Part shown: one piece after another, positions 25,581 through 34,665 of the stretch | Numbering within the stretch: the first letter of the stretch is position 1 | Layout of the letters: the number at the start of each line of letters is the position of its first letter | NCBI RefSeq assembly: GCF_030814315.1 | Contig: NZ_JAUSUV010000009.1 | Span: 62,001-126,000 of the forward strand | Direction of reading: 5' to 3' | Length of the DNA: 64,000 bases | DNA from: Croceifilum oryzae | GTDB taxonomy: Bacteria > Bacillota > Bacilli > Thermoactinomycetales > Thermoactinomycetaceae | Position numbers and translations under genes: made by a program | The notes under the pieces: model-generated | What the model was told of the DNA's origin: nothing | Databases searched by the model: none | What the model saw: only the letters and a program-made list of their open reading frames with translations

Positions 25581-26239
25581 GTCCGTTCCCTCCCTTTTCG
25601 CATTTGGATCCAGAGACGGGTCACTACAACGATAGCATGCCACACCCGAAAGCAAAGTATACTATGGAAATACATATTGAAAGCAAGCTGATTGAAATGG
25701 GGAATTACATCGATTTCAGGCGGTTTTTTCCATTTAATATAATTCCCCACTGCACTAATCAAAAATGATTTAATTCCCCAAACAAGTCCAGTTAGAACAC
25801 CCGCTTCAGCAGCGTCTCCTGTACCTACTTGAGTCTTCCATTCTAAGTTCTTACAACATATCTTTGAGCAAAAATAACGGATTAATGGATAGAGATCCTG
25901 CACTCTTTCCAAGGTTTCAGCAAAATTCTCCTGCGCCCTCTTAAATCCAGACCAGCTAACGTTTTCTTTACTTTTTTCAGATTCTACAGTGGATTTACCG
26001 GCTTCGGCATTCCAACCAGATGTATAGGAAACCCCTTTTGAACTCACATCCACATCCATTTCTGAAATCCGCATCGTATAACGGATAAGTCCGTATAGCG
26101 CCTTTATGCGAATGTACCCATCGTCTGCCTTACCTTCGCGTTGATATTCCAATTCAATTTGAATTTGGGAACAGACGATTAAAATAGATACAACGAGCAA
26201 AATAAAAAGGATCCAAGAAAAAATATGCACGTTCCTCAC
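25550..26239 (-). CDS. ytfI: YtfI-like DUF2953 membrane-anchored protein
   Basis: The 229-aa product has one N-terminal membrane span (residues 7-26) and a DUF2953-type domain with the paired cysteines SKICCKNLEWKTQVGTGDAAEAGVLTG. It overlaps the gerW start, an arrangement also found in B. subtilis (ytfI-ytfJ). The function is unknown; co-location with gerW suggests a role in the forespore envelope. The pair sits here between scpB and dacB, unlike B. subtilis where ytfIJ is elsewhere. Confidence 0.82.
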   Translation of the reverse strand: MRNVHIFSWILFILLVVSILIVCSQIQIELEYQREGKADDGYIRIKALYGLIRYTMRISEMDVDVSSKGVSYTSGWNAEAGKSTVESEKSKENVSWSGFKRAQENFAETLERVQDLYPLIRYFCSKICCKNLEWKTQVGTGDAAEAGVLTGLVWGIKSFLISAVGNYIKWKKPPEIDVIPHFNQLAFNMYFHSILCFRVWHAIVVVTRLWIQMRKGRERTWQASTPFKA

Positions 26240-26277
26240 CTACCCATAGTAGGTAGTATGAGCTTGGATAAATCAGT

Positions 26278-26862
26278 TTAAACCTTCTCTACTCCTAAGC
26301 GTTCAAATAAATCATTACGTTCCTGTTCCATCTCTTGCCAGTTAAAAAGGCTATCGGGTGCAGGTAAATCTTCCAACCGATTTAAGCCAAAGTACTCGAG
26401 AAATTCCTTGGTTGTACCTAATAAAATCGGACGACCCGGTCCTTCCCCGCGTCCAGTTTCTCTGACGAGTCCTTTTCGTTGCAACAATTGAACCGTGCGA
26501 TCCGTCTTTACTCCACGGATCTCTTCAATTTCCAAGCGTGTAATCGGTTGACGATACGCAATAATCGCCAATGTTTCTAAAGCCGCACGCGATAATTGGG
26601 ACCGTGTTGGTGCACTAGCTAGCTTTTCAAAGTACTTGTTATGCTCAGCAAGAGTCGTAATCTGATACACTTTTGCCACTTGAACGATTTGAACCCCTCG
26701 CTGGTCTAACTTCCACTCCATCATCATCTCATTCACAAACATTTGAACCTCTTGCTTGGATAGCTCCGTGATCTCGGACAGTTCTTTTACACTTAGCCCC
26801 TCATCTCCAGCCGCAAATAGCAATCCTTCGATAATGGCTTTATATTCTCTGTTTTCTATCAT
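26278..26862 (-). CDS. scpB: Segregation and condensation protein ScpB
   Basis: This winged-helix subunit of the SMC-ScpAB condensin-like complex compacts the chromosome. The 194-aa length and the motifs IEGLLFAAGDEGLSVKEL, ALETLAIIAYRQPITRLEIEEIRGV and GLVRETGRGEGPGRPILLGTT are typical. It overlaps scpA by 4 bp (ATGA). Confidence 0.96.
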   Translation of the reverse strand: MIENREYKAIIEGLLFAAGDEGLSVKELSEITELSKQEVQMFVNEMMMEWKLDQRGVQIVQVAKVYQITTLAEHNKYFEKLASAPTRSQLSRAALETLAIIAYRQPITRLEIEEIRGVKTDRTVQLLQRKGLVRETGRGEGPGRPILLGTTKEFLEYFGLNRLEDLPAPDSLFNWQEMEQERNDLFERLGVEKV

Positions 26863-27617
26863 CGGGTCGCCTCCTGAGCAAACGGTTCAATCAAGATATC
26901 AGCAAAGAGGTCATACTGGCTACATTTGATCCGTTTCGTCTTCATTAGTTCCAGCAGAGCCAAAAAAGTCGTAATAACTCGTTCCTTATTCATCTTCGTC
27001 CAATCTAACAAAGACGTAAATAAAATTCGTCCCTGTATCGCCAGCTCTTGAACAATCTCTTCCATGCGATCACTTACTGAAATTTCCTCTCGTGCAAGCC
27101 TGGTCATCGGTTCATTTTTAGGTGTATGGCTCTGAAGAGCGAGGACAAATGCTTGTAGGAGATCATCTGTTGTCAAGCCTGCTACTGGGTTTTCAACAGG
27201 GGCAAACGGGCTTAAATCGGTCGGGATTCGCGTATAAACCTGACTTCGCTCCTCTTCTTGCTCTCGGAGCATTTCCCCTAATCGTTTGTACCGCTTATAC
27301 TCCAATAATTTCTCCACCAACTCTTCCCGAGGATCCATCCACTCATCATCCATAAAGCTGTGATGCTCTTCAAAAATCTCTTGTTTCGGAAGTAACATCC
27401 GGCTTTTAATCGCTAATAATGTAGCGGCCATCACGATAAACTCGCTTGCTACCTCTATCTCATAATGGTTCGCCTCTTGAATCATGTTCATATATTGATC
27501 TGTGATTTGGGAGATGGGCACTTCATAAATATCCACCTCAGATTGATCAATCAGATGAAGTAATAAATCAAGAGGACCTTCAAACGAATCGAGTTTAAAT
27601 TTTACTTCCACAGGCAT
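26859..27617 (-). CDS. scpA: Segregation and condensation protein ScpA (kleisin)
   Basis: This kleisin subunit bridges the SMC heads. The 252-aa protein begins with VKFKLDSFEGPLDLLLHLIDQSEVDIYEVPI, as expected, and ends with the winged-helix segment TTFLALLELMKTKRIKCSQYDLFADI that touches the SMC head. It is coupled to scpB and lies 15 bp after ribH, so it may be partly read from the riboflavin operon. Confidence 0.96.
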   Translation of the reverse strand: MPVEVKFKLDSFEGPLDLLLHLIDQSEVDIYEVPISQITDQYMNMIQEANHYEIEVASEFIVMAATLLAIKSRMLLPKQEIFEEHHSFMDDEWMDPREELVEKLLEYKRYKRLGEMLREQEEERSQVYTRIPTDLSPFAPVENPVAGLTTDDLLQAFVLALQSHTPKNEPMTRLAREEISVSDRMEEIVQELAIQGRILFTSLLDWTKMNKERVITTFLALLELMKTKRIKCSQYDLFADILIEPFAQEATR

Positions 27618-27632
27618 TCATCACGACTTTCT

Positions 27633-28106
27633 TTATCCGAGTAATTCGCGTTGTAGGCTCGCCATTTCAATCGCACCTACAGCCACTTCATACCCTTTAT
27701 TTCCTGCTTTCGTTCCTGCACGTTCAATCGCTTGTTCAATATTCTCTGTAGTAATAACGCCGAACATCACAGGTAGCCGGTGGCGCACACTTGCATTTGC
27801 CACTCCTTTCGCTACCTCATTACACACATAATCATAATGGGTGGTGGATCCGCGGATGACACACCCCAATGTAATAATCGCATCATATTTCTTAGAAGCC
27901 GCCATCTCTTCTACAATCAGCGGAATCTCAAACGCGCCTGGTACCCAAGCTATCTCTATATTCTCTTGTTCTGCGCCATGACGCAAGAGGGCATCTTTTG
28001 CACCACCCAATAATTTGCTCGTAATAAACTCATTAAATCGAGCTACTATAATCCCAAAACGATATCCTTGTGCAGTTAATTTGCCTTCATATACTTTTTC
28101 TACCAT
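27633..28106 (-). CDS. ribH: 6,7-dimethyl-8-ribityllumazine synthase
   Basis: The enzyme condenses the ribitylaminopyrimidine with the four-carbon butanone phosphate in riboflavin synthesis. The 157 aa contain [38 protein letters not shown] (catalytic His in THYDYV) and [26 protein letters not shown] 28106 follows GAGAGGGA. It is the last rib gene of the riboswitch-controlled operon ribE-ribBA-ribH. Confidence 0.96.
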   Translation of the reverse strand: MVEKVYEGKLTAQGYRFGIIVARFNEFITSKLLGGAKDALLRHGAEQENIEIAWVPGAFEIPLIVEEMAASKKYDAIITLGCVIRGSTTHYDYVCNEVAKGVANASVRHRLPVMFGVITTENIEQAIERAGTKAGNKGYEVAVGAIEMASLQRELLG

Positions 28107-28121
28107 CAAAATCCCTCTCCT

Positions 28122-29321
28122 TTATATCCACTGTAATTGATGTCCTAATTTTTCTTTCTTCGTAACTAAATAACGTTTATTTTCTGTATATGGCTGAATT
28201 TCAATGGGCACACGTACTTGTACATCAATCCCAGACTGTTGTAAACCCGACACTTTTCGTGGATTGTTCGTAATCAAGTGAATCTGCTGGACACCTAGAT
28301 CACGTAAAATTTGCGCTGCACTATTATAGTCGCGTTGGTCATCGGGAAAGCCGAGATGCAGATTTGCTTCCACTGTATCAAGACCTTGATCTTGTAATTG
28401 ATAAGCGCGCATTTTATTTAACAGTCCAATTCCACGACCCTCTTGGGGGAGATAGATAAAAATGCCACTGCCATTTTCTTCGATCATCAAAAGCGATTCA
28501 TGCAGTTGCAGACCACAATCACAACGCCGAGAGGTGAACAGATCACCTGTCATACATTCCGAATGGACTCTAACTAAGACAGGCTTTTCTGGATGTATGA
28601 TCCCTTTCACCAAAGCAATCTGCTCTTTTCCGTCAGGAGCCGTATACGCAATCATGCGAAAATCTCCGTATTCCGTTGGAAGGTGAATCTCTTCACGACG
28701 CTGAACACTTGGTTCTTGTGCTAGACGATATTTGATTAAATCTTGAATGGTGATCATCTTGAGATCCCATTCTGTTGCAAAGGGGATTAGATCTGGAACA
28801 CGAGCCATCGTTCCATCTTCATTTAAAATTTCACAGAGTACACCAGCAGGCGCCGAGCCACAAAGTTTCGCTAGATCCACTGCTGCTTCGGTATGCCCTG
28901 CTCTTTCGAGCACTCCACCTTCTTTCGCAATGAGAGGAAAGATATGACCGGGACGCCTAAAGTCACGTACTTGTTTGGTTTCGTCGATTAGATCAAGTAT
29001 CGTCTGCGAGCGTTCAAAGGCAGAGATCCCCGTATGCGAGGTTTGAGAGTCAACTGAAATGGTAAAGGCGGTTCCGTGTTTATCCGTATTATTGTTTGCC
29101 TCGATCATGTAAGGAAGCTTTAACTTCCCTGCTCGTTGCTCTGTGATCGGCACACACACAAGTCCACGCCCATGGGTAACCATAAAATTGATTAACTCTG
29201 GTGTTGCATATTCAGCAAGTGCCACGAGGTCCCCCTCATTTTCTCGATCTTCATCATCCACCACGATAATCATTTTTCCTTGTTTTAGGTCAGCTAGTGC
29301 TTCCTCAATCGTATGAAACAT
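28122..29321 (-). CDS. ribBA: Bifunctional DHBP synthase / GTP cyclohydrolase II
   Basis: The N-terminal half (1-205) makes 3,4-dihydroxy-2-butanone 4-phosphate from ribulose 5-phosphate; [14 protein letters not shown] and the His in TEAAVDLA are seen. The C-terminal half (206-399) opens GTP to the diaminopyrimidine, with zinc ligands in [15 protein letters not shown] and the active site [14 protein letters not shown]. At 399 aa it is full-length. It lies 16 bp from both neighbours and supplies both branches of riboflavin synthesis. Confidence 0.97.
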   Translation of the reverse strand: MFHTIEEALADLKQGKMIIVVDDEDRENEGDLVALAEYATPELINFMVTHGRGLVCVPITEQRAGKLKLPYMIEANNNTDKHGTAFTISVDSQTSHTGISAFERSQTILDLIDETKQVRDFRRPGHIFPLIAKEGGVLERAGHTEAAVDLAKLCGSAPAGVLCEILNEDGTMARVPDLIPFATEWDLKMITIQDLIKYRLAQEPSVQRREEIHLPTEYGDFRMIAYTAPDGKEQIALVKGIIHPEKPVLVRVHSECMTGDLFTSRRCDCGLQLHESLLMIEENGSGIFIYLPQEGRGIGLLNKMRAYQLQDQGLDTVEANLHLGFPDDQRDYNSAAQILRDLGVQQIHLITNNPRKVSGLQQSGIDVQVRVPIEIQPYTENKRYLVTKKEKLGHQLQWI

Positions 29322-29337
29322 CTATCGTCTCCCCCTT

Positions 29338-29991
29338 TTATAAAAAACCAGCTCTTTCTAAGGTCGTAAGTTGTACTCCATTTGAAGTGATCGTAGTCTC
29401 CGAGTGAATCCCAGTCCATTTTGCTATATATTTAGCCATCATATCGCACTCTATATTGACCCGATCGCCTACTACGAGTGAGCCAAATTGTGTTTCTCGC
29501 ATAGTGTGAGGAATCAAAGAAACGTAAAATGACTTATTCGTCACCTCAATTAAAGTTAGGCTTGTGCCGTTGATGGCGATAGAGCCTTTGGGAATCATAA
29601 ACTTTGTCCAGCTTGGGTCGATTTCAAATTGAAATAAGACTGCATTTTCGGCAGGTTGTTGTTTTATAAACGTAGCCATTCCATCAACATGCCCCTGTAC
29701 AAGATGACCTCCCATCCGATCACCCAGAGCCATAGCACGTTCTAGATTGACGGGATCCCCTGAACGAAGAAACCGCAAGCAAGTCCGCTGATACGTTTCT
29801 GGCATCACATCGGCGTAGAAAAAACCATGATCCATTTTGGTAACGGTAAGACAAACGCCGTTCACCGCAATGCTGTCGCCTAGTTTTGTCCCTTCTAATA
29901 CTTTGTGACAGCCGATCGTTAATACTTGTGTTTGACCGGAGTTACGCACATGTGCTACGCACCCCACTTCTTCGATAATCCCTGTAAACAT
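29338..29991 (-). CDS. ribE: Riboflavin synthase alpha chain
   Basis: This enzyme dismutates two lumazines to riboflavin. The 217 aa contain two lumazine-binding repeats, beginning MFTGIIEEVG, with DSIAVNGVCLTV (N-terminal barrel) and GSIAINGTSLTLIEV (C-terminal barrel). It is the first gene after the FMN riboswitch. In B. subtilis ribD stands in this first position; here it is missing. Confidence 0.96.
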   Translation of the reverse strand: MFTGIIEEVGCVAHVRNSGQTQVLTIGCHKVLEGTKLGDSIAVNGVCLTVTKMDHGFFYADVMPETYQRTCLRFLRSGDPVNLERAMALGDRMGGHLVQGHVDGMATFIKQQPAENAVLFQFEIDPSWTKFMIPKGSIAINGTSLTLIEVTNKSFYVSLIPHTMRETQFGSLVVGDRVNIECDMMAKYIAKWTGIHSETTITSNGVQLTTLERAGFL

Positions 29992-30027
29992 TGGATCTGT
30001 TCACCTTCTTTCTGCACTTAGTTACAT

Positions 30028-30057
30028 AAAAAACCCCAACGATTTTTTCGCTGGGGC
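30028..30057 (-). terminator. Leader terminator of the rib operon
   Basis: On the minus strand CCCCAGCG and CGTTGGGG pair around AAAAAAT and are followed by TTTTTTATG, 37 bp before ribE. It is the likely switching element used when FMN is bound. Confidence 0.82.
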
Positions 30058-30180
30058 TTGTTTTAGGCATGGGAAAGAAACGTACGACTTAGCTGTTATT
30101 TCGCTATTTTATGTACAGCAAAATAACCCTTAAAGGTTGCATTTTTTGAAAAAAACAACGCTCAAAGGAGTCGTTCCATA

Positions 30181-30336
30181 TCATCCTTCTCCCATCCAGA
30201 CTATACTGTCGGCTCCGGAGTTTCACCGAATCCACCGCTAAAAGCGGGTCACGGGCTAAGGCGCAATCTATTCTCACGCCATCACCGCCGGTAGGGAATT
30301 TCACCCTGCCCCGAAGGATGTAACATCGGTATTCAA
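30181..30336 (-). promoter_or_regulatory. FMN riboswitch (RFN element)
   Basis: On the minus strand the RFN core is plain: CTTCGGGGCAGGGTGAAATT near the 5' end, then CCCTACCGGCGGTGA, AGCCCGTGACCCGC, GGATTCGGTGAAACTCCGGAGCCGACAGT and ATAGTCTGGATGGGAGAAGG at the 3' end. It should shut off ribE-ribBA-ribH when FMN is abundant. The closing helix spans about 30181 to 30330. Confidence 0.97.
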
Positions 30337-30675
30337 TTGTGATTTGTGTAACAAGTCAAGTATATCCTGTTGGGAAAAGATTGTCTAGGATGAGTTAGCG
30401 GAGGGGAATCATTTAAATATAAGATACTAAACATGAAACTTTTATGAATATAAATATAAATGAAACCTTCCTAATTACAAAAAGGCCCTTTTCATTTATA
30501 CCAATGGAAAAAATTATATTATTTTATCTATATATATATACTATGATAATATATTTTTATTCATTACTAATGACTTTGCTAACAAACCCTAGATATATTT
30601 CATAATACATTCAGGAAATGATATCATGCGATTATTTATAAATTCACAAATTTCAAATATTAAGGATGAGATACG
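30337..30675. other. AT-rich intergenic region between the FMN riboswitch and purK
   Basis: This divergent spacer is very AT-rich (a TATATATATATA run near 30530). It contains an inverted repeat, TATAAATGAAA near 30448-30461 with its complement near 30492-30503. The minus-strand riboswitch promoter lies at its left end (TTGACT near 30355). I see no gene and no purine riboswitch. Confidence 0.6.
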
Positions 30676-31944
30676 ATGCATCAAGAACGCCAAGAACTGA
30701 ATTGTCTTTCTAAACAAGAATCCAATTTTCCTTATGGGCAATCAAGTAATCCTTCACCATTAGTTGTTCCTGGACAGACGATCGGAGTGTTAGGCGGTGG
30801 TCAATTAGGTCGCATGATCATACTAGAGGGACGTAAATTAGGATATCGCTTCGTTGTATTAGATCCAGTTAGCGATTCTCCAGCAGGACAAGTAGCGGAT
30901 GAACAGATCGTTGGAGCGTATGATTCTCCGGTGTCAATGGAACAGCTTTGTGACAAGTCCGATCTAGTTGTATATGAATTTGAAGATATCGATCTTGATA
31001 TGGTTCAAATGATTGAGACGATAAAGCCCTTACCACAAGGAAGTAATTTGTATTGGACGAAAAATCGAGGGCACCAGCGGAAAATATTGCAAGATGCACA
31101 AATCCCGCTTGCTCCCTGTCATGTCGTGACGTCGAAAGCACAGATGCTTGAGGCGATTGAGGAACTGCAACTTCCATGTGTATTGAAAACACTTACAGGT
31201 AGAGATTATGGAAAGGGTCAATGGGTGATTCGTACTCTAGACGATCCGCTTCCTCCAGTAGAAATAATCGAAAAGGGAATATTGGTTGAAAAATTGGTTC
31301 CTTATGTAAAAGAGATTTCAGTCATTGTAGCTCGAGGTATTTCTGGGGAGGTAGAGATTTATCCACCCGTTATGAACATCCATCGGAATCAAATTTTACA
31401 CATGACGATTTCTCCAGCCCCTATTAAAGAGGGAATTCGCGAAAGAGCAGAGCAAATTGCATATCAGTTGGTTAGTCAAATTCAATTTGTGGGGGTGCTT
31501 GCTATTCAGATGTTTGTGCTGGTGGATGGGACTCTTTTGGTAAATGAATTATCACCTAGGCCACACAATTCAGGTCATATCACAATGGATAGCACAAACC
31601 CTTGCCAGTTTGAACAGTTCGTACGTGCGGTAACAGGACTTCCGCTTCGTAAGCCAGTTCGAAAAAATACTGGAATTATGGTAAATCTATTTGGAGAACA
31701 TCTAGATGCCTTTCGGGATGAGTTGACGAAGTTACCCTCTTGTGCAAAAGTGCACTGGTATGGGAAAAGCGTTGCCAGAGTGGGAAGAAAGATGGGACAC
31801 ATTAATTTTGTTGGGGATTCACTGCAAGACTTGTTAGAGTTGGTTAATGAGATGCCTATTTGGGAGCCACTAAGCGGGCAAGAGTGGGCAGCTATTTCTG
31901 CCATGGCTAACAATCAGGTAGAAGATAAGAGATTGTATGCTTAA
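30676..31944 (+). CDS. purK: N5-carboxyaminoimidazole ribonucleotide synthase
   Basis: This ATP-grasp enzyme carboxylates AIR with bicarbonate and ATP in purine synthesis. At 422 aa it is longer than usual: about 33 residues (to SPLVV) precede the family start PGQTIGVLGGGQLGRMI. The core contains VLKTLTGRDYGKGQWVI and the ATP-grasp metal segment LLVNELSPRPHNSGHITMDS. AAGGATGAGA precedes the ATG, so the extension seems real. It stands alone; purE, normally adjacent, is not in the window. Confidence 0.92.
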   Translation: MHQERQELNCLSKQESNFPYGQSSNPSPLVVPGQTIGVLGGGQLGRMIILEGRKLGYRFVVLDPVSDSPAGQVADEQIVGAYDSPVSMEQLCDKSDLVVYEFEDIDLDMVQMIETIKPLPQGSNLYWTKNRGHQRKILQDAQIPLAPCHVVTSKAQMLEAIEELQLPCVLKTLTGRDYGKGQWVIRTLDDPLPPVEIIEKGILVEKLVPYVKEISVIVARGISGEVEIYPPVMNIHRNQILHMTISPAPIKEGIRERAEQIAYQLVSQIQFVGVLAIQMFVLVDGTLLVNELSPRPHNSGHITMDSTNPCQFEQFVRAVTGLPLRKPVRKNTGIMVNLFGEHLDAFRDELTKLPSCAKVHWYGKSVARVGRKMGHINFVGDSLQDLLELVNEMPIWEPLSGQEWAAISAMANNQVEDKRLYA

Positions 31945-31984
31945 GGCTACATTCGTCATAGCAATTGTCTATATAGGTTTAAAT

Positions 31985-32010
31985 AAAAAAACTCCGAGCT
32001 CGGAGTTTTT
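31985..32010 (+). terminator. Terminator after purK
   Basis: The palindrome AAAACTCCGAGCTCGGAGTTTT is followed by TTTATT; it could also serve the minus strand. Confidence 0.75.
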
Positions 32011-32118
32011 TATTCATCCATAACCATTGTAGTATCCTATGTGTGACCCTACCTAGACGTAGCGATCTTTAGGATGGGGCGCTTTTGGTGCAACATGTTT
32101 GCTAGCTACTAACAGAAG

Positions 32119-33048
32119 TTAACCCTTCTTCTTCCACGGTGCACCCGCCAACATACACAAATACGTAATGGTAGTAAAATAAATGGTAATAATCGTCGTA
32201 TGTAGCAATGCCGCCATTAGCACTCCGCCCGTTTTAACCGTTATAATTCCAGCTATAGCTTGCAAGGTAATCAAAATCATCGCAATCCAACTACCCTGTA
32301 CAAAATCTCGATTATCACGATACTTCCGAAGAACCACGACTAATAACCAGAGCGTTAGTAGAAATAATAAAATCCCCGCATACCGATGCAGCATATGAAT
32401 CTCAGCAGTGGAACCGAATCCCGGGAATTTCGTCACTCCACAACTAGGGAAATCATAGCCACATCCCATCGTTGCTTCCATATGACGAACGAGCGCTCCA
32501 CTATATACAGCGATATATGTATACGTTGCCAATGCCCACACACTCCATACAAAGCCACGACTTAACGGAGTGCCCGAACATTTATCTGGCTTTCCATCAC
32601 GAAGTCGATACAACTGAATAACCAGTAACATCACACTTGCAAACGAAATAAGCGAAAAACCAAAATGAAGTGCCAACATAAATTTTTTAATAAAAGGACC
32701 TTCAAACATCACCGTTAAAGCACCCAAAGCCCCTTGTAACAGAACAAAAAATACGCTCATGACACCAAATAGCTTCACGCGAAAGTTGTCACGATAAACG
32801 ATCCAAGACCAAATCGTAAGCGCAAGGATTAACATCCCAGCTCCCGATGAGATAATCCGATGACTATACTCGATAATCGACTCAAGCGGCATCGATTCTG
32901 GGATCAACTCTCCCTTACAGATCGGCCAGGAATTGCCACATCCTTTGCCCGAACCTGTCTTGGTCACAATCGCGCCCATTAATAACATGAGATATGAAAC
33001 GAGTGCAGTAATAATAGATAAAAAGCGCAATGTAGCATGCTTTTTCAT
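32119..33048 (-). CDS. ctaA: Heme A synthase CtaA
   Basis: CtaA oxidises the heme O methyl group to make heme A for cytochrome aa3 oxidases. The 309-aa, eight-span protein has two four-helix halves with heme-ligand histidines in EYSHRIISS, LALHFGFSL, MLHRYAG and LLHTTI. The extracytoplasmic cysteine pairs CGNSWPIC and CGYDFPSC are those of the Bacillus type. ATG 33048 follows GAGGGGA; a 27-codon upstream extension is rejected. No ctaB is adjacent. ResD controls ctaA in B. subtilis. Confidence 0.94.
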   Translation of the reverse strand: MKKHATLRFLSIITALVSYLMLLMGAIVTKTGSGKGCGNSWPICKGELIPESMPLESIIEYSHRIISSGAGMLILALTIWSWIVYRDNFRVKLFGVMSVFFVLLQGALGALTVMFEGPFIKKFMLALHFGFSLISFASVMLLVIQLYRLRDGKPDKCSGTPLSRGFVWSVWALATYTYIAVYSGALVRHMEATMGCGYDFPSCGVTKFPGFGSTAEIHMLHRYAGILLFLLTLWLLVVVLRKYRDNRDFVQGSWIAMILITLQAIAGIITVKTGGVLMAALLHTTIITIYFTTITYLCMLAGAPWKKKG

Positions 33049-33215
33049 GTGAATCCCCTCTTCAAAGACGTATATGTGAAATTCATCACTAATTGTAACA
33101 CAAGGGTCTGGATTAGGCTTTACCGACACAAAACAGACACAAAATCAAGCCAATTCATTTTGTGTCCAAATCATCTTAGTCGTTTGAAGTTGTTCATCAA
33201 AAAATGGATCTACCC

Positions 33216-33248
33216 GAGACTCCCATGGGCTTCAGCCATGGGAGTCTC
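33216..33248. repeat. 13-bp perfect hairpin with a GCTTCAG loop, possible IS200/IS605 end remnant
   Basis: GAGACTCCCATGG and CCATGGGAGTCTC flank GCTTCAG. The stem-loop overlaps the spoVAEa stop codon. No T-run follows closely on either strand (the nearest begins 11 nt away on the minus strand), so it is a poor terminator. A GGCTTCAGCC-type loop on a C-rich/G-rich stem resembles the terminal hairpins of IS605/TnpB elements, but no tnpA or tnpB is near. Confidence 0.4.
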
Positions 33249-33855
33249 AACTGTTGGACTTTCTTTGAATTAAATCGATTCCTGTATTCTTGTTATAAAT
33301 GTCTAATAATAGCTTAATTGCCTTCGTGGTAACAGGAGCTCCTATTTTATAATAATCATATCTGCGCATCTTCCCCACATCACCGATCCCGATGATGATC
33401 GGAATCTGAATGGCATTTAAAATTTCTACTGTGTCTCCATAGATTCGAAGCTCTTCGTTATAATGAGGTTTCCCATATTTATCGACTGGATGACTAATGA
33501 CGTTCCCATGACAATCTAGAGCCATATGGACCGGAGTCCCTCTGCTCTTCATACAGTTTGAAGCAACAGCAATCGCACCAATCACCTCGATGCTTTCATG
33601 ATTCGCTACATAACGTAATGCCCTTTCTCCAAATCCTTCCTTTGCATTTCCACAGTCATCAAACATGACAATGACAGGGTCGTACTTGGCACGATGGATA
33701 AGTTTCACAAGCTCAGGTCCTGAGAGATGGGTAGGGTTACCCGCAGAGAGGGAGATCACACGACCATGAATTCGTTTAGCTACTTGTTCTAAAGCTTCTT
33801 GAGCTACCTGATCTCCATCTGTCACGACAATCACTTTTCTTCTTTGATGACCCAT
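33247..33855 (-). CDS. spoVAEA: Stage V sporulation protein AEa
   Basis: The 202-aa soluble protein is of the SpoVAEa family (B. subtilis 203 aa), starting RRKVIVVTDGDQVAQEALE. It continues with SLSAGNPTHLSGPELVKLI, VMFDDCGNAKEGFGERALRYVANH and IPIIIGIGDVGKM. The spoVA operon serves dipicolinate uptake into the forespore and its release at germination; the role of AEa itself is unclear. It lies 6 bp after spoVAEb. In B. subtilis spoVAF would follow; here the operon ends. Confidence 0.9.
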   Translation of the reverse strand: MGHQRRKVIVVTDGDQVAQEALEQVAKRIHGRVISLSAGNPTHLSGPELVKLIHRAKYDPVIVMFDDCGNAKEGFGERALRYVANHESIEVIGAIAVASNCMKSRGTPVHMALDCHGNVISHPVDKYGKPHYNEELRIYGDTVEILNAIQIPIIIGIGDVGKMRRYDYYKIGAPVTTKAIKLLLDIYNKNTGIDLIQRKSNS

Positions 33856-33861
33856 CTTTCG

Positions 33862-34215
33862 TTAACCTTTCGGTTTAAAGATAAGAGCAGTTAAACAAGC
33901 AAATACGATGGCCGCGGTAATACCTGCACTCGTGATCGAAAACATCCCTGATAATAAGCCTGCTATCCCATTTTCTTGGGTATGTTTCACAGTCCCGTGA
34001 ACGAGCGCATTTCCAAAGCTCGTAATCGGGACAGTTGCACCTGCTCCTGCAAATTTAATGAGCGGTTCGTACAAGCCTACCCCGTCCAAGACAGCCCCTG
34101 TTATCACCAATAATGTCATCACATGTGCTTGGGTAAGTGGGGTTAAATCGATTAAGAGTTGTCCAATTACACAAATCAAGCCACCTACCACAAAAGCAGT
34201 CAGAAACGTCCCCAC
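33862..34215 (-). CDS. spoVAEB: Stage V sporulation protein AEb
   Basis: The 117-aa membrane protein matches SpoVAEb: FVVGGLICVIGQLLIDLTPLTQAHVMTLLVITGAVLDG, then FAGAGATVPITSFGNALVHG. SpoVAC shares the GGLIC-x-IGQ and FAGAGSAVP patterns, but its longer N-terminus is absent, so AEb is the better call. It is thought to form part of the dipicolinate channel. It follows spoVAB by 18 bp with no spoVAC or spoVAD between. Confidence 0.9.
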   Translation of the reverse strand: MGTFLTAFVVGGLICVIGQLLIDLTPLTQAHVMTLLVITGAVLDGVGLYEPLIKFAGAGATVPITSFGNALVHGTVKHTQENGIAGLLSGMFSITSAGITAAIVFACLTALIFKPKG

Positions 34216-34233
34216 TTGATTTCATCCTTTCTA

Positions 34234-34665
34234 CTACCAGATTTTAAAATAGGTCCATTGTAAAAGAGAACCGATTACCTTTCCGAGCGACATCGCCATC
34301 AGGAACATCAGCAGAGATTCCTTCATCCCCATACGCTTCACGAGGATGGGGAATACGTTTAATGCTTCGGTCAATGCAGCGGCTAACATCCCGACAAAAA
34401 TCCCCATGAAGGCTCCTAGGGGCAAGATAATCCACATCGGGATTCCGAGCGTCATGTTTCGTAAATCGAGCCATGTAAAAACCAATGTGCCTGTTATAAT
34501 AGCCCCTTCATACCAGTGGATCGAAGACTTCGAACGAGTAAGATGGGTAAGGCGAGGAACGATATCTAACACAGCAATAAAAGCAACAAATCCACTCCCT
34601 ACTGCGAAACCACCCGCCAAACCGAAAAAGACAAGAATGACACTATCGAGGAGATGTTGAATCAT
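34234..34665 (-). CDS. spoVAB: Stage V sporulation protein AB
   Basis: The 143-aa membrane protein (141 in B. subtilis) has about four spans, with FFGLAGGFAVGSGFVAFIAVLDIVPRL and LGAFMGIFVGMLAAALTEALNVFPIL as family segments. ATG 34665 follows AAGGAG; the longer frame start is rejected. Its 5' end overlaps spoVAA by 23 bp. Confidence 0.88.
   Translation of the reverse strand: MIQHLLDSVILVFFGLAGGFAVGSGFVAFIAVLDIVPRLTHLTRSKSSIHWYEGAIITGTLVFTWLDLRNMTLGIPMWIILPLGAFMGIFVGMLAAALTEALNVFPILVKRMGMKESLLMFLMAMSLGKVIGSLLQWTYFKIW

Noticed and set aside
30337-30675. Purine riboswitch in front of purK
   Set aside because: The three-way-junction consensus is absent; the region is only AT-rich with one inverted repeat.
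33862-34215. SpoVAC reading of the 117-aa spoVA membrane gene
   Set aside because: It is too short and starts with the SpoVAEb-type N-terminus; PLTQAHVMTLLVITGAVLDG matches AEb.
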